Positions 20,173-29,320 of a DNA stretch of 64,000 nucleotides are shown here, in pieces. The position numbers and the translations under genes are program-made. Source of the stretch: Methanobacteriota archaeon (lineage in GTDB: Archaea; Thermoplasmatota; E2; JACPAO01; JAHWKR01); NCBI GenBank assembly GCA_019347805.1, contig JAHWKR010000001.1, forward strand, positions 23,119 to 87,118. The letters are read 5' to 3'. Under the pieces are notes generated by a model. It had not been told where the DNA came from and ran no database searches. It was given only the letters and a program-made list of their open reading frames with translations. Every line of letters starts with the position of its first letter. Position 1 is the first letter of the stretch.

Positions 20173-22881
20173 ATGCGTCCCAGTACCAACGTCCCCAAGA
20201 AGATCGGCAGCATCGAGTTCGCCCTCCTCTCCCCGACCGAGTCGAGAGGCCTGTCGGCGACCAAGGTCATCACTGCCGACACCTACGACGATGACGGCTT
20301 CCCCATCGAGATGGGTCTCATGGACCCGCGCCTCGGTGTCATCGAGCCGGGTCTCCGCTGCAAGACGTGCGGCCAGAAGGTCGGCGACTGCCCGGGCCAT
20401 TTCGGCCACATCGACCTCGCCATGCCCGTCATCCATGTCGGGTATGTCAAGACCATCCGCAACTGCCTCCGCGCGACGTGCCGCGGTTGTGGCCACCTGC
20501 TTCTCACCGAGTCGGAGAAGGGCCAGTTCCGCGCCCGCTACGACCAGTACATGGTCGAGGCGAAGGACACCGGCCCGCTCTCCAAGCGCATCGTCAAGGT
20601 CGCCTCGACGGCCCAGGTCTGTCCCTCGTGCGGTCGCGAGCACGGAACGATCGACGTCGACAAGCCGACGACGTTCCGCGAGAACCAGCACAAGATGACG
20701 CCCTCTGAGGTGCGCGAGTGGCTCGAGAAGATCCCCGACGAGGACCTTCCGCTCCTCGACATGAACCCGGAGGTGGCGCGTCCCGAATGGATGGTGCTCA
20801 CCGTCCTCGCCGTCCCGCCGGTCACGATGCGGCCTTCGATCACACTCGATTCCGGTGAGCGCTCGGAGGACGACCTGACCCACAAGCTCGTCGATGTCAT
20901 CCGCATCAACCAGCGCCTGCAGGAGAACCGCGACGCCGGTGCCCCGCAGCTCATCGTCGAGGACCTGTGGGAGCTCCTGCAGTACCACTGCACGACCTAT
21001 TTTGACAACCAGACCGCCGGCATCCCGCCTGCGCGTCACCGCTCCGGCCGTCCCCTCAAGACCATCTCGCAGCGCTTGAAGGGCAAGGAGGGCCGCTTCC
21101 GTTCCAACCTATCGGGTAAGCGCGTCAACTTCTCGGCCCGGACGGTCATCTCGCCCGACCCGAACCTGTCCATCAACGAGGTGGGTATCCCCGAGGCGTC
21201 GGCCCGTGAGCTCACGGTACCGGTCCGTGTCCACCTGAGGAATTTCGAATGGTGCCGCGCCATGGTCGAGCGCGGTCCGCGCCCCGAGGACCTGCCGGGC
21301 GGCATCTACCAGCCGGGTGTCAACTATGTCTTCCGTGCCGACGGCCGCCGTGTCAAGGTGACCGAGAAGAACCGCGAGGAGGTCGCGGAGCGCCTCGAGC
21401 TCGGTTCGACCATCGAACGGCAGATGATGGACGGCGACGTCGTCCTCTTCAACCGGCAGCCGTCGCTGCACCGCATGTCGATGATGGCGCACAAGGTCAA
21501 GGTGATGCCCGGCAAGACCTTCCGGTTCAACCTGCCGTGCTGTCCGCCCTACAACGCCGATTTCGACGGCGACGAGATGAACCTCCACGTCCTTCAGGGC
21601 GAGGAGGCGCGCGCCGAGGCGGAGATCCTCATGAAGGTGCAGGAGAACATCCTTTCACCGCGCTTCGGCGGTCCCATCATCGGCGCCATCCACGACCACA
21701 TCTCGGGCTGCTTCCTCCTGACCTGGAAGAACCCGAAGATCGCCGTCGAGGAGGCGTCGCAGGTGTTCGCCCGCATCGGTTTCCGCGGCAACATGCCGGA
21801 GGTGCACCGCGAGGGCCCGGACCGCATGTACGTCTACGGCAAGGACATGTTCTCGTGCATCCTGCCCAAGGGCATCAATCTGCGCTTCCGCTCCAACGCG
21901 TGCCCGCCCGGCATCTCCGACGAAGAGGCCATAGAGCGCGACTATCTCGTCGACATCGTCGACGGTGAGCTGCTGTCGGGGGCCATCGACGAGCGTGCGA
22001 TCGGCGCGTTCAAGGGGGTGCTGCTCGAGAAGATCGCCCGTGACCTTGGCAACGCCGAGGCGGCGCTCTTTTTGGACCGCGTCACCAAGCTCGGCACGGG
22101 CTACATCACGATGCGGGGCTTCACCACCTCCATCGACGACGAGGACATCCCGGACGAGGCGCAGCGCGACATCGCCACCAAGATCCAGCGCGCCGAGCGG
22201 CAGATCGACGCCCTCGTCGAGTCCTACAACCTCTGGCAGGACCCGGCTGTCTCCCCCAAGGAGAAGGAGGAGCGTGGTCTCCAGGCCCTTCCGGGTCGCA
22301 GTCTCGAGGAGACGCTCGAGTTGGAGATCATGAAGGTGACCGCCCAGACCCGTGACGGTGCCGGTGAGACGGCGTCGCACTTCCTCGGCATGGACAACCC
22401 GGCCGTCATCATGGCGCGCTGCGGCGCGCGTGGTTCCATGCTCAACCTGTCGCAGATGGCCGGTTGTGTCGGACAACAGGCCGTCCGTGGTGAACGCATC
22501 CACAGAGGCTACCAGCAGCGCACCCTGCCGCACTTCAAGCGCGGCGACCTCGGTGCGTCCGCCAAGGGCTTCGTGGCGTCGAGCTACAAGACCGGCCTCT
22601 CACCGACCGAATATTTCTTCCACTCCATGGGTGGGCGTGAGGGGCTTGTCGACACCGCCGTCCGTACCAGCCGGTCCGGTTACATGCAGCGGCGTCTCAT
22701 CAACGCCCTCGAGGACCTCAAGGTGGAGGCGGACAACACGGTCCGCAACACCGCGGGCACCATCATCCAGTTCACGTACGGCGAGGACGGCGTCGACCCG
22801 TCCCGTTCGGTGCGCGGCACCCCGGTCGACCTGGCCCAGGTCTTCACGGAAGCAGAGAAGGAATTGAAGAGGAAGGCTTAG
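20173..22881 (+). CDS. rpoA1: DNA-directed RNA polymerase subunit A'
   Basis: [58 protein letters not shown]. Confidence 0.98.
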   Translation: MRPSTNVPKKIGSIEFALLSPTESRGLSATKVITADTYDDDGFPIEMGLMDPRLGVIEPGLRCKTCGQKVGDCPGHFGHIDLAMPVIHVGYVKTIRNCLRATCRGCGHLLLTESEKGQFRARYDQYMVEAKDTGPLSKRIVKVASTAQVCPSCGREHGTIDVDKPTTFRENQHKMTPSEVREWLEKIPDEDLPLLDMNPEVARPEWMVLTVLAVPPVTMRPSITLDSGERSEDDLTHKLVDVIRINQRLQENRDAGAPQLIVEDLWELLQYHCTTYFDNQTAGIPPARHRSGRPLKTISQRLKGKEGRFRSNLSGKRVNFSARTVISPDPNLSINEVGIPEASARELTVPVRVHLRNFEWCRAMVERGPRPEDLPGGIYQPGVNYVFRADGRRVKVTEKNREEVAERLELGSTIERQMMDGDVVLFNRQPSLHRMSMMAHKVKVMPGKTFRFNLPCCPPYNADFDGDEMNLHVLQGEEARAEAEILMKVQENILSPRFGGPIIGAIHDHISGCFLLTWKNPKIAVEEASQVFARIGFRGNMPEVHREGPDRMYVYGKDMFSCILPKGINLRFRSNACPPGISDEEAIERDYLVDIVDGELLSGAIDERAIGAFKGVLLEKIARDLGNAEAALFLDRVTKLGTGYITMRGFTTSIDDEDIPDEAQRDIATKIQRAERQIDALVESYNLWQDPAVSPKEKEERGLQALPGRSLEETLELEIMKVTAQTRDGAGETASHFLGMDNPAVIMARCGARGSMLNLSQMAGCVGQQAVRGERIHRGYQQRTLPHFKRGDLGASAKGFVASSYKTGLSPTEYFFHSMGGREGLVDTAVRTSRSGYMQRRLINALEDLKVEADNTVRNTAGTIIQFTYGEDGVDPSRSVRGTPVDLAQVFTEAEKELKRKA

Positions 22882-22892
22882 GAGGACCGGAC

Positions 22893-24503
22893 ATGGCTGC
22901 CAATCCCAGTACCGTAAAGGCGCTCGAAGGCCGCGGTTTCGACAAGGAGACCGCGGAGAGGCTCGCCGAGGGCCGGACCCTCAAGGACATCCAGGGCCTC
23001 GACAAGAAGGGGCTCATGGAGCTCGGCTTCACGGGCAACGAGGCCCAGGACGTCATCGAGAAGCTCGCCAAGGCGAAGCGCCCGAAGGCGCCGTCGGCCC
23101 GCAAACCCAAGGAACCGGCCGTGCACGAGGTCCTCGAGGCCTACGTCGACGTGCCGGAGGAGTGGACCGCGGAAGAGGAGAAGCTGCGCGACCGCATCAT
23201 CAAGAAGGTCGAGAAGCTCAACGAGGGCGTCCACGAGCACGAGATCGTCGTCATGCCGCACCGTGTGATGCGCGAGATCATCAAGATGGCCCTCGAACGC
23301 GACGCCGATGCGAAGCTCATCGACCGTGTCGTCGAAAAGAGCGTCGACGTCTTGCGCCGCATCCGCATCGACCCGACCGAGGCGGTCGGCATCGTCGGCG
23401 CCCAGTCCATCGGCGAACCGGGTACGCAGATGACCATGCGTACCTTCCACTACGCCGGTGTCGCTGAGATCAACGTCACGTTGGGTCTTCCGCGTCTCAT
23501 CGAGATCGTCGACGCGCGCCGCCAGCCGTCGACGCCGATGATGAACATCTATCTCCAGGAAGGCTGGAACGCCGACGCGGCGAAGGCCCAGGTGGTCGCC
23601 AACGAGATCGAGACGACCTACCTCAAGGACGTCGCGGCCATCGACACCGACATGGTCGAGCTCAAGCTTGTGATCCGCCCCGACAAGGCGAAGATGAAGG
23701 TCAAGTCGCTGACCCGCGACGACCTCCTCGACATCCTCAAGAAGCTCCGCAAGGCGAAGGCGGAGCCGGTGCCGGAGTCGGACGAGATCGAGGTCATCCT
23801 CGATGAGCCCGGCTTCAAGCGCCTGCAACAGGTGCAGCACCAGGCGTCCAACATCAAGGTCAAGGGCCTCGACGGCATCAAGCGGGTCGTCATCCGCAAG
23901 GAGACCGGCCACGGCTACGTCATCTATTCCGAGGGTTCCAACCTCGCCGACGTGCTCAAGGTCCGGGGCGTCGACCCGCGAAGGACGACCACGAACGACA
24001 TCCAGGCCATCTACGAGGTGCTCGGCATCGAGGCCGCGCGCAACAAGATCATGGAGGAGGCCTACGCCACGCTCAGCGAGCAAGGGCTTCTTGTCGACCG
24101 GCGGCACCTCATGCTGGTCGCCGACGTCATGACCGCCGACGGCTCCGTCAAGGCCATCGGTCGCCAGGGCATCTCCGGTCAGAAATCGTCCATCCTGGCC
24201 CGTGCCGCGTTCGAGATCACGGTCGACCACCTCTTGCGCGCCGGCATGCGCGGCGAGAACGACCACCTGCAGGGTGTGGCCGAGAACATCATCGTCGGTC
24301 AACCGGTCAACATCGGCACAGGTGCCGTGCGGCTCGCGGTGGACCAGAAGAAGTTCGCCGAGGTCAAGCCCATCCCCCTCCCCCCGCCCCCGGTCCGCAA
24401 GGAGCCGACCCCTGTCTTGGAGGAAGAGCCCCTGCCGCTCGAGGAACCTGAAGAGGAGCCCGAGACGGAAACGGCCGAGGGTGAAGTCACCAGCGAGACA
24501 TAG
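22893..24503 (+). CDS. rpoA2: DNA-directed RNA polymerase subunit A'' with N-terminal HhH-like and C-terminal Pro/Glu extensions
   Basis: [48 protein letters not shown]. Confidence 0.97.
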   Translation: MAANPSTVKALEGRGFDKETAERLAEGRTLKDIQGLDKKGLMELGFTGNEAQDVIEKLAKAKRPKAPSARKPKEPAVHEVLEAYVDVPEEWTAEEEKLRDRIIKKVEKLNEGVHEHEIVVMPHRVMREIIKMALERDADAKLIDRVVEKSVDVLRRIRIDPTEAVGIVGAQSIGEPGTQMTMRTFHYAGVAEINVTLGLPRLIEIVDARRQPSTPMMNIYLQEGWNADAAKAQVVANEIETTYLKDVAAIDTDMVELKLVIRPDKAKMKVKSLTRDDLLDILKKLRKAKAEPVPESDEIEVILDEPGFKRLQQVQHQASNIKVKGLDGIKRVVIRKETGHGYVIYSEGSNLADVLKVRGVDPRRTTTNDIQAIYEVLGIEAARNKIMEEAYATLSEQGLLVDRRHLMLVADVMTADGSVKAIGRQGISGQKSSILARAAFEITVDHLLRAGMRGENDHLQGVAENIIVGQPVNIGTGAVRLAVDQKKFAEVKPIPLPPPPVRKEPTPVLEEEPLPLEEPEEEPETETAEGEVTSET

Positions 24504-24525
24504 AGAAGATTAGGAGAGACCCCGT

Positions 24526-24825
24526 ATGGATGTGAACCGCGCATTGCGCTCCGCCGTCACCACGGGCAAGGTCCTTCTCGGCGGCGACCAGACCATGAGG
24601 TCCATCGCCGACGGGAGCGCCAAGCTCGTCGTCGTCAGCTCGAACCACCCCGAGACCGAGGCGCTCAAAGACGCCGCGAGCAAGAAGAACGTACCTGTCT
24701 ACGAGTTCCCTGGTCGTCGCACCGAGCTCGGCCCCGCTTGCGGCAAGCCGTTCCCGGTCGGCGTCCTCTGCGTCCTCGACCCGGGTGCGAGCGACGTGCT
24801 CGGTCTTAAAAAGGAGGCCGCGTAG
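24526..24825 (+). CDS. rpl30e: ribosomal protein L30e
   Basis: MDVNRALRSAVTTGKVLLGGDQTMRSIADGSAKLVVVSSNHPETEALKDAASKKNVPVYEFPGRRTELGPACGKPFPV; position between rpoA2 and nusA. Confidence 0.92.
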   Translation: MDVNRALRSAVTTGKVLLGGDQTMRSIADGSAKLVVVSSNHPETEALKDAASKKNVPVYEFPGRRTELGPACGKPFPVGVLCVLDPGASDVLGLKKEAA

Positions 24826-24917
24826 TACTAGACGCGACGCCCTGACCGCCTCGGCCATTGGTCGGTCCGGTCTTATAGGGCGTCCGCGTACGGCGAATCA
24901 GCCGCATAGGTGTTCCG

Positions 24918-25412
24918 ATGGGCGAAGTCACTCTTTCCATGGAAGCGATGCAGATCATCGCGACCGCAGAAGACGTCATCCTCAAAGAGGCCCGCAAACA
25001 GATCCTGAAAGGCAAGGACGCGGGCGAGAAGGCCCCGGTCGGCCAACTCAAGATCAACATCATGGACCTTGTGGAGGAGGAGGACAAGATCACCTTCCTC
25101 GTCGGCAAGGGCCAATTGGGTCTTGCGCTCGGAAAGGGCGCGCGCAACCTCGAGGCGCTCAAGAAAGTGTTCGGCAAGGAGGTCAAGGTGGTCGAATACG
25201 ACGACGACCTCGAGCGCTTCGTGCGCAACCTGTTCAAGCCGCACACCATCGAGACCATCTCGGTCGAGTCCGAGGAGGACGGCATCTTCGTCCGCTGCGT
25301 CGTCAAGCCCGAGGACAAGGGCAAGGCCATCGGCAAGGCCGGACGCAACATCAACGTCGTCAGGACGTTGGCGCGGCGCCACCACAACATCTCGGAGCTG
25401 AAAGTCGAGTAG
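24918..25412 (+). CDS. nusA: archaeal NusA-like KH-domain transcription factor
   Basis: NIMDLVEEEDKITFLVGKGQLGLALGKGARNLEALKKVFGKEVKVVEY ... RCVVKPEDKGKAIGKAGRNINVVRTLARRHHNISELKVE. Confidence 0.92.
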   Translation: MGEVTLSMEAMQIIATAEDVILKEARKQILKGKDAGEKAPVGQLKINIMDLVEEEDKITFLVGKGQLGLALGKGARNLEALKKVFGKEVKVVEYDDDLERFVRNLFKPHTIETISVESEEDGIFVRCVVKPEDKGKAIGKAGRNINVVRTLARRHHNISELKVE

Positions 25413-25489
25413 ACTTTCAGTGACGAGACAGTGACCCGAGCCGGCCCGAGGTCGGCGAGGGGAACATCAGCGAATTGAAGGTCGAGTAG
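25386..25489 (+). repeat. direct duplication of nusA 3' end (NISELKVE-stop encoded twice with synonymous differences)
   Basis: 25386-25412 aacatctcggagctgaaagtcgagtag; 25463-25489 aacatcagcgaattgaaggtcgagtag. Confidence 0.8.
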
Positions 25490-25630
25490 ACCTTCGCGCT
25501 CGTCTCTTCCTTCCCTTTCCCGTTTCTTTTCTTCATCCTGATGAGCGAGCGACAGCGCCGTCGATCGTTCCGATACGTGGATCCGCCGAGGCCTACCAGG
25601 ACCGGACGGCGGCCCCGCTCACACAAGAAG

Positions 25631-25884
25631 AAAAGTCCGTCCAAAACCGGGACGGACCCTTGGAGGGGTGGAGAGGGACCCCCTTGCGGGGGTGCTTGGA
25701 GGTATCGGTTGAGCCTGACCCCCCGAAGGGGGCTTGGAGGTATGCAGCGATGAGAGGGACCCCCGTGCGGGGGTGCTTGGAGGTATCCGGTGAGAGGGAC
25801 CCCGCCCCGAGGGGGCGGGGGTGTGGTGGCGTGGTGGTGCGTGCGTTCCCGCCCGAAGGCGGGGAGGACGCGCTTGCGCGTGTC
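25631..25884. repeat. hairpin array 1: about six GC-rich stem-loops with GGAGGTAT-type tails
   Basis: GTCCGTCC..GGACGGAC; GACCCCCTTGCGGGGGT; GACCCCCCGAAGGGGGC; GACCCCCGTGCGGGGGT; GACCCCGCCCCGAGGGGGCGGGG; CCCGCCCGAAGGCGGG; three copies of (GC)TTGGAGGTAT. Confidence 0.85.
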
Positions 25885-26026
25885 CTCAACGTTACAAAGC
25901 ACTAGACGCAGATAAGAGGTTCTGAAGCCGTGGACGGACGAACAGCGGGGGCTTTCCGGGGCCCGATCCGCCGGCTCTTGAGTATCCAGGCAAACCTTAT
26001 GCGCCGTCCTCTTCTCGACGGCCTCC

Positions 26027-26815
26027 GTGCTCGCCGTCCAGACCCGTCGCCTCGGCAAGACCTTTCGCACCGGCGACCTGGATGTCCCGGTGCTGCACGA
26101 GGTCGACCTCGCCGTCCCGCGCGGGGCCTTCGTGAGCCTGATGGGGCCCTCCGGTTCCGGGAAATCGACGCTCCTGCACCTGGTCGGGCTCCTCGACACG
26201 CCGACCGTCGGCGGGGTGCGCCTGATGGGCCGCGACACGCGCCGCCTCGATGCCGACGGCCGCGCCAGGGCACGTCGCGACCTCGTCGGTTTTGTCTTCC
26301 AGTCGTTCCACCTCGTCCCGTCCGCGTCGGCGTTGGAGAACGTCATGCTGCCGATGGCCTTCGCCGGGGTGTCGCGCCACAAGCGGAAGAAGCGCGCCGA
26401 GGCGCTCCTTGAAGAGGTCGGCCTCACGGACCGCGTCAAGCACAAGCCGAACGAGCTTTCGGGCGGTCAGAAACAGCGGGTGGCGATCGCCCGTGCGCTC
26501 GCGTTGGACCCGCCCATCATCCTCGCCGACGAACCGACCGGCAACCTCGATTCAAAGACATCGCGAGAGGTGATGACGCTCTTTTCGCGTCTCCACGGCG
26601 AGGGCAGGACCATCGTCCAGGTGACCCATGACGAGGAGATGGCGCGCTATGGCGACCGCATCATCGACATCCGCGACGGCCGTATCGTGCAGGAGCGCGA
26701 CCGCACCGGACTCGTGCGTCGGGTGCGACCGACCGCGGAAGCAACGGACGGGCCGACGACCGCGTTGGGCCAGGTGGCCGATGTTCGCCTCAAGCGCGAG
26801 GGGGTGCGACCATAA
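26027..26815 (+). CDS. ABC transporter ATP-binding protein (LolD/MacB type)
   Basis: MGPSGSGKSTLLHLVGLLDTPT (Walker A), NELSGGQKQRVAIARAL (signature), IILADEPTGNLDSKT (Walker B); GTG start. Confidence 0.95.
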   Translation: MLAVQTRRLGKTFRTGDLDVPVLHEVDLAVPRGAFVSLMGPSGSGKSTLLHLVGLLDTPTVGGVRLMGRDTRRLDADGRARARRDLVGFVFQSFHLVPSASALENVMLPMAFAGVSRHKRKKRAEALLEEVGLTDRVKHKPNELSGGQKQRVAIARALALDPPIILADEPTGNLDSKTSREVMTLFSRLHGEGRTIVQVTHDEEMARYGDRIIDIRDGRIVQERDRTGLVRRVRPTAEATDGPTTALGQVADVRLKREGVRP

Positions 26816-26835
26816 TCGTCCTCGAAGCGCTCCGC

Positions 26836-28062
26836 ATGGCGATGCGTTCGCTCTGGACGCACAAAACGCGCTCGCTTCTGACCATCCTCGGTGTCGTCAT
26901 CGGCATCGGTTCGGTGCTCGCGGTGGTGACGCTCGGTGCGTCGTTCGAAGAAAGTGTGGTGTCGCAGTTCGACGCCTTCGACCAGCGCTCGGTCTTCGTC
27001 ATGGCGAACGACGGCTCGACACCACATGGACCACCGGACCCGGGGCAGTTCGGTCTCATCTTCACCGAGATCGACCGGCAAGCGCTCGCGGCGATGTCTG
27101 GAGTGGAACGGGTGCTCGCCGAGGGCAAGGTGCCGGTCGCGGGCCTCGCCTATGGTGAGATGGAATCACCCTACAAGGAGCTCAGCGCGGTCGACCTGGC
27201 GGCGCAGGTGCTCGCGGCGGAGCGGTTCGCATCAGGCGGCGTCTTCATGTCGGGTGAAGAGGAGGCGGTGCTCGGTGCGACGGTCGCTGAGCGCCTCGGG
27301 GGCGGCACGGCGGTGGAGATCGGCAGCGAGATCGGCCTGCGCTATCCCGACGGCACGTTGCGCACCGTGACGGTGACCGGGGTCCTTGCGGACCAGGAAG
27401 GGGTGTTCGAGGAGGCGGACGGCCAGGTCTACGTCCCGCTCGAGCCGTTCTACACGACGATGCGCAAGAGCCCGTCCACGGCTGAGGAGGTGCGTGTCTA
27501 CAGCGCCCTCACGGTCCTCGTGGGCGACCCGCGCGACGTCGTCCAGGTGCGCGACCGCATCGAGGCCCACATGCAGGACGAGAGCGATGCGAGCCGGCTC
27601 CTTGTCGGTTCGACGGAGATCCTGGTCATGACGCCGGGCGACATCACCGACCAGATCAGCGCCGCCTTCGCGCAGATCACCACGTTCATCGGCGCGATCG
27701 CCGTCGTCTCGCTCCTCGTCGGTGCCATCGGCATCGCCAACATCATGCTGGTCTCGGTGGCGGAGCGGACGCGCGAGATCGGCGTCATGAAGGCAATAGG
27801 GGCGCTCGACCGCGACGTCCGGTCGCTCTTTCTGTTCGAGGCGGTCCTGGTCGGCCTCCTCGGTTCGCTCCTCGGCATCGGGCTCGGCCTCGGCGGCGGT
27901 GCGATGCTCGTGCGTTTCCTCTTCGAGACGACGGTGACGTTGCCGTGGGACTGGCTCGTCGTGTCGGTCGGGGTCGGGGTGTTCGTCGGCGGTCTGGCGG
28001 GTTACCTGCCCGCCAGACGGGCGACGAAGATCGATCCGGTCCTGGCGCTCGCACGCGAATGA
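26836..28062 (+). CDS. ABC transporter permease (MacB/FtsX type)
   Basis: LRMAMRSLWTHKTRSLLTILGVVIGIGSVLAVVTLG; GAIGIANIMLVSVAERTREIGVMKAIGALDRDV; GYLPARRATKIDPVLALARE. Confidence 0.93.
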   Translation: MAMRSLWTHKTRSLLTILGVVIGIGSVLAVVTLGASFEESVVSQFDAFDQRSVFVMANDGSTPHGPPDPGQFGLIFTEIDRQALAAMSGVERVLAEGKVPVAGLAYGEMESPYKELSAVDLAAQVLAAERFASGGVFMSGEEEAVLGATVAERLGGGTAVEIGSEIGLRYPDGTLRTVTVTGVLADQEGVFEEADGQVYVPLEPFYTTMRKSPSTAEEVRVYSALTVLVGDPRDVVQVRDRIEAHMQDESDASRLLVGSTEILVMTPGDITDQISAAFAQITTFIGAIAVVSLLVGAIGIANIMLVSVAERTREIGVMKAIGALDRDVRSLFLFEAVLVGLLGSLLGIGLGLGGGAMLVRFLFETTVTLPWDWLVVSVGVGVFVGGLAGYLPARRATKIDPVLALARE

Positions 28063-28077
28063 ACAGTGCGCGAGAGA

Positions 28078-28490
28078 AGAAAGGGACCCCGCCCCTTGCG
28101 GGGCGGGGGCTTGGTGGTGTGGTGGTCCTTGCGTGCGTCTGTGCGGCAAAGCCGCGGTGATCGGGACCCCGCCCGTTTCCGGGCGGGATGTGGTGGTGGT
28201 GCGTGCGTGGACGAGAGGGACACCCCACGCCCGAAGGGCGCGGGGGTTCGGAGGTATGGCTTTTTAAGAGGAAGGAGACCCGCATTCTCATGCGGGGAGG
28301 TGTGGTGGTCGGAGGTATCGATTGATCGGGACCCCGCCCGTTTCCGGGCGGGGTGTGGTGGTGGTGCGTGCGTGTTTGAGAGAGACCCGCACTTTCGTGC
28401 GGGGAGGTGTGGTGGTCGGAGGTATCGTTTGAACGGTACCCGCCCAAGGGCGGGAGGGTGGCGTGGGGGTGCGTGCGTCGGCGCGGCCCG
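28078..28490. repeat. hairpin array 2: about eight GC-rich stem-loops alternating GGAGGTAT and GTGGTGGTGCGTGCGT tails
   Basis: GACCCCGCCCG-TTTC-CGGGCGGG (twice), GACCCGCAT-TCTC-ATGCGGG and GACCCGCAC-TTTC-GTGCGGG followed by identical GAGGTGTGGTGGTCGGAGGTATCG. Confidence 0.88.
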
Positions 28491-28755
28491 AGGACCGTGC
28501 GCCGTCATGTCTACCAAATCGGTACGTTCTTGAACGCGTCTCAAGCCCTGTGCCTTCGAACAGTGGAGGAGGCCCGGAAAGTCTTCACTTGTCGTCTGAC
28601 CGCTCTGGACAAGCGACCCCTCCGAAGACATGTCGAATGGGCCCTCGCCGCAAGCTTCATCCGTCGCTGCCCCAGACCATCGCCGGCCCCCACTGGGTGC
28701 CTTATGCCCTGCTTGGAGCGTCCGCCGCCCCTCCCCTGGAAAAACCCCCATTACG

Positions 28756-28765
28756 GTTATATAGG
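28756..28765 (+). promoter_or_regulatory. putative TATA box (GGTTATATAG) for rps12 transcript
   Basis: AT-rich box in GC-rich background about 130 nt before rps12 ATG. Confidence 0.55.
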
Positions 28766-28810
28766 GGAACCTGAATCGGCGGCCCTACTCCGGCGCAGGG
28801 TGCCGTCTGA

Positions 28811-28873
28811 AGGCCCCCGCCCCGCCCCCCTGTCCTACCGCGTAGTAGGAAGAGGTGGGGCGTCGGAGGGCCT
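28811..28873 (+). promoter_or_regulatory. candidate structured rps12 5' leader (nested stem)
   Basis: AGGCCC...CGCCCC...TCCTAC-cgcgta-GTAGGA...GGGGCG...GGGCCT. Confidence 0.45.
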
Positions 28874-28887
28874 GAAAGAGGATCACT

Positions 28888-29316
28888 ATGGCAACCGGAC
28901 TCAACGCGGCCCGTAAACTCCAGGCGGAACGGCAGAAGTTCCGCTGGTCGGACCGCTATTACAAGAGGCGTGTACTTCGGCTCAAAGAGAAGGCCGACCC
29001 GCTCGGGGGTGTCCCCCAAGCCCGCGGCATCGTCGTGGAGAAGGTCGGCATCGAGGCGAAACAACCGAACTCGGCCATCCGCAAGTGCGTGAAGGTGCAG
29101 CTCATCAAGAACGGTCGTCAGGTGACGGCGTTCGCTCCCGGTGACGGCGCCATCAACTACATCGATGAGCACGACGAGGTCATGATCGAGGGCATCGGTG
29201 GCCGCATGGGACGTTCCTACGGTGACATCCCCGGTGTGCGCTTCAAGGTCATCCAGGTCAACAGCGTCTCGCTCATCGAACTGGTGCGCGGCAAGAAAGA
29301 AAAACCGATGCGGTGA
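28888..29316 (+). CDS. rps12: ribosomal protein S12 (uS12)
   Basis: [71 protein letters not shown]. Confidence 0.97.
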   Translation: MATGLNAARKLQAERQKFRWSDRYYKRRVLRLKEKADPLGGVPQARGIVVEKVGIEAKQPNSAIRKCVKVQLIKNGRQVTAFAPGDGAINYIDEHDEVMIEGIGGRMGRSYGDIPGVRFKVIQVNSVSLIELVRGKKEKPMR

Positions 29317-29320
29317 GCCC

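Noticed and set aside
26027-28062. ABC ATPase/permease as part of a complete MacA-MacB exporter
   Set aside because: No periplasmic adaptor-like gene seen adjacent; only the ATPase and the permease are supported.
25631-28490. CRISPR-like arrays
   Set aside because: Units vary in sequence and length, the conserved parts are stems and tails rather than one identical repeat, no unique spacers, no cas genes.
28002-28751. 249-aa minus-strand ORF through hairpin array 2 (repeats like THAPPPHPARKRAGSRS, HHTSPHENAG)
   Set aside because: Peptide repeats are a by-product of the nucleotide hairpin repeats; composition is non-protein-like and the units are not a constant multiple of 3 across the arrays.
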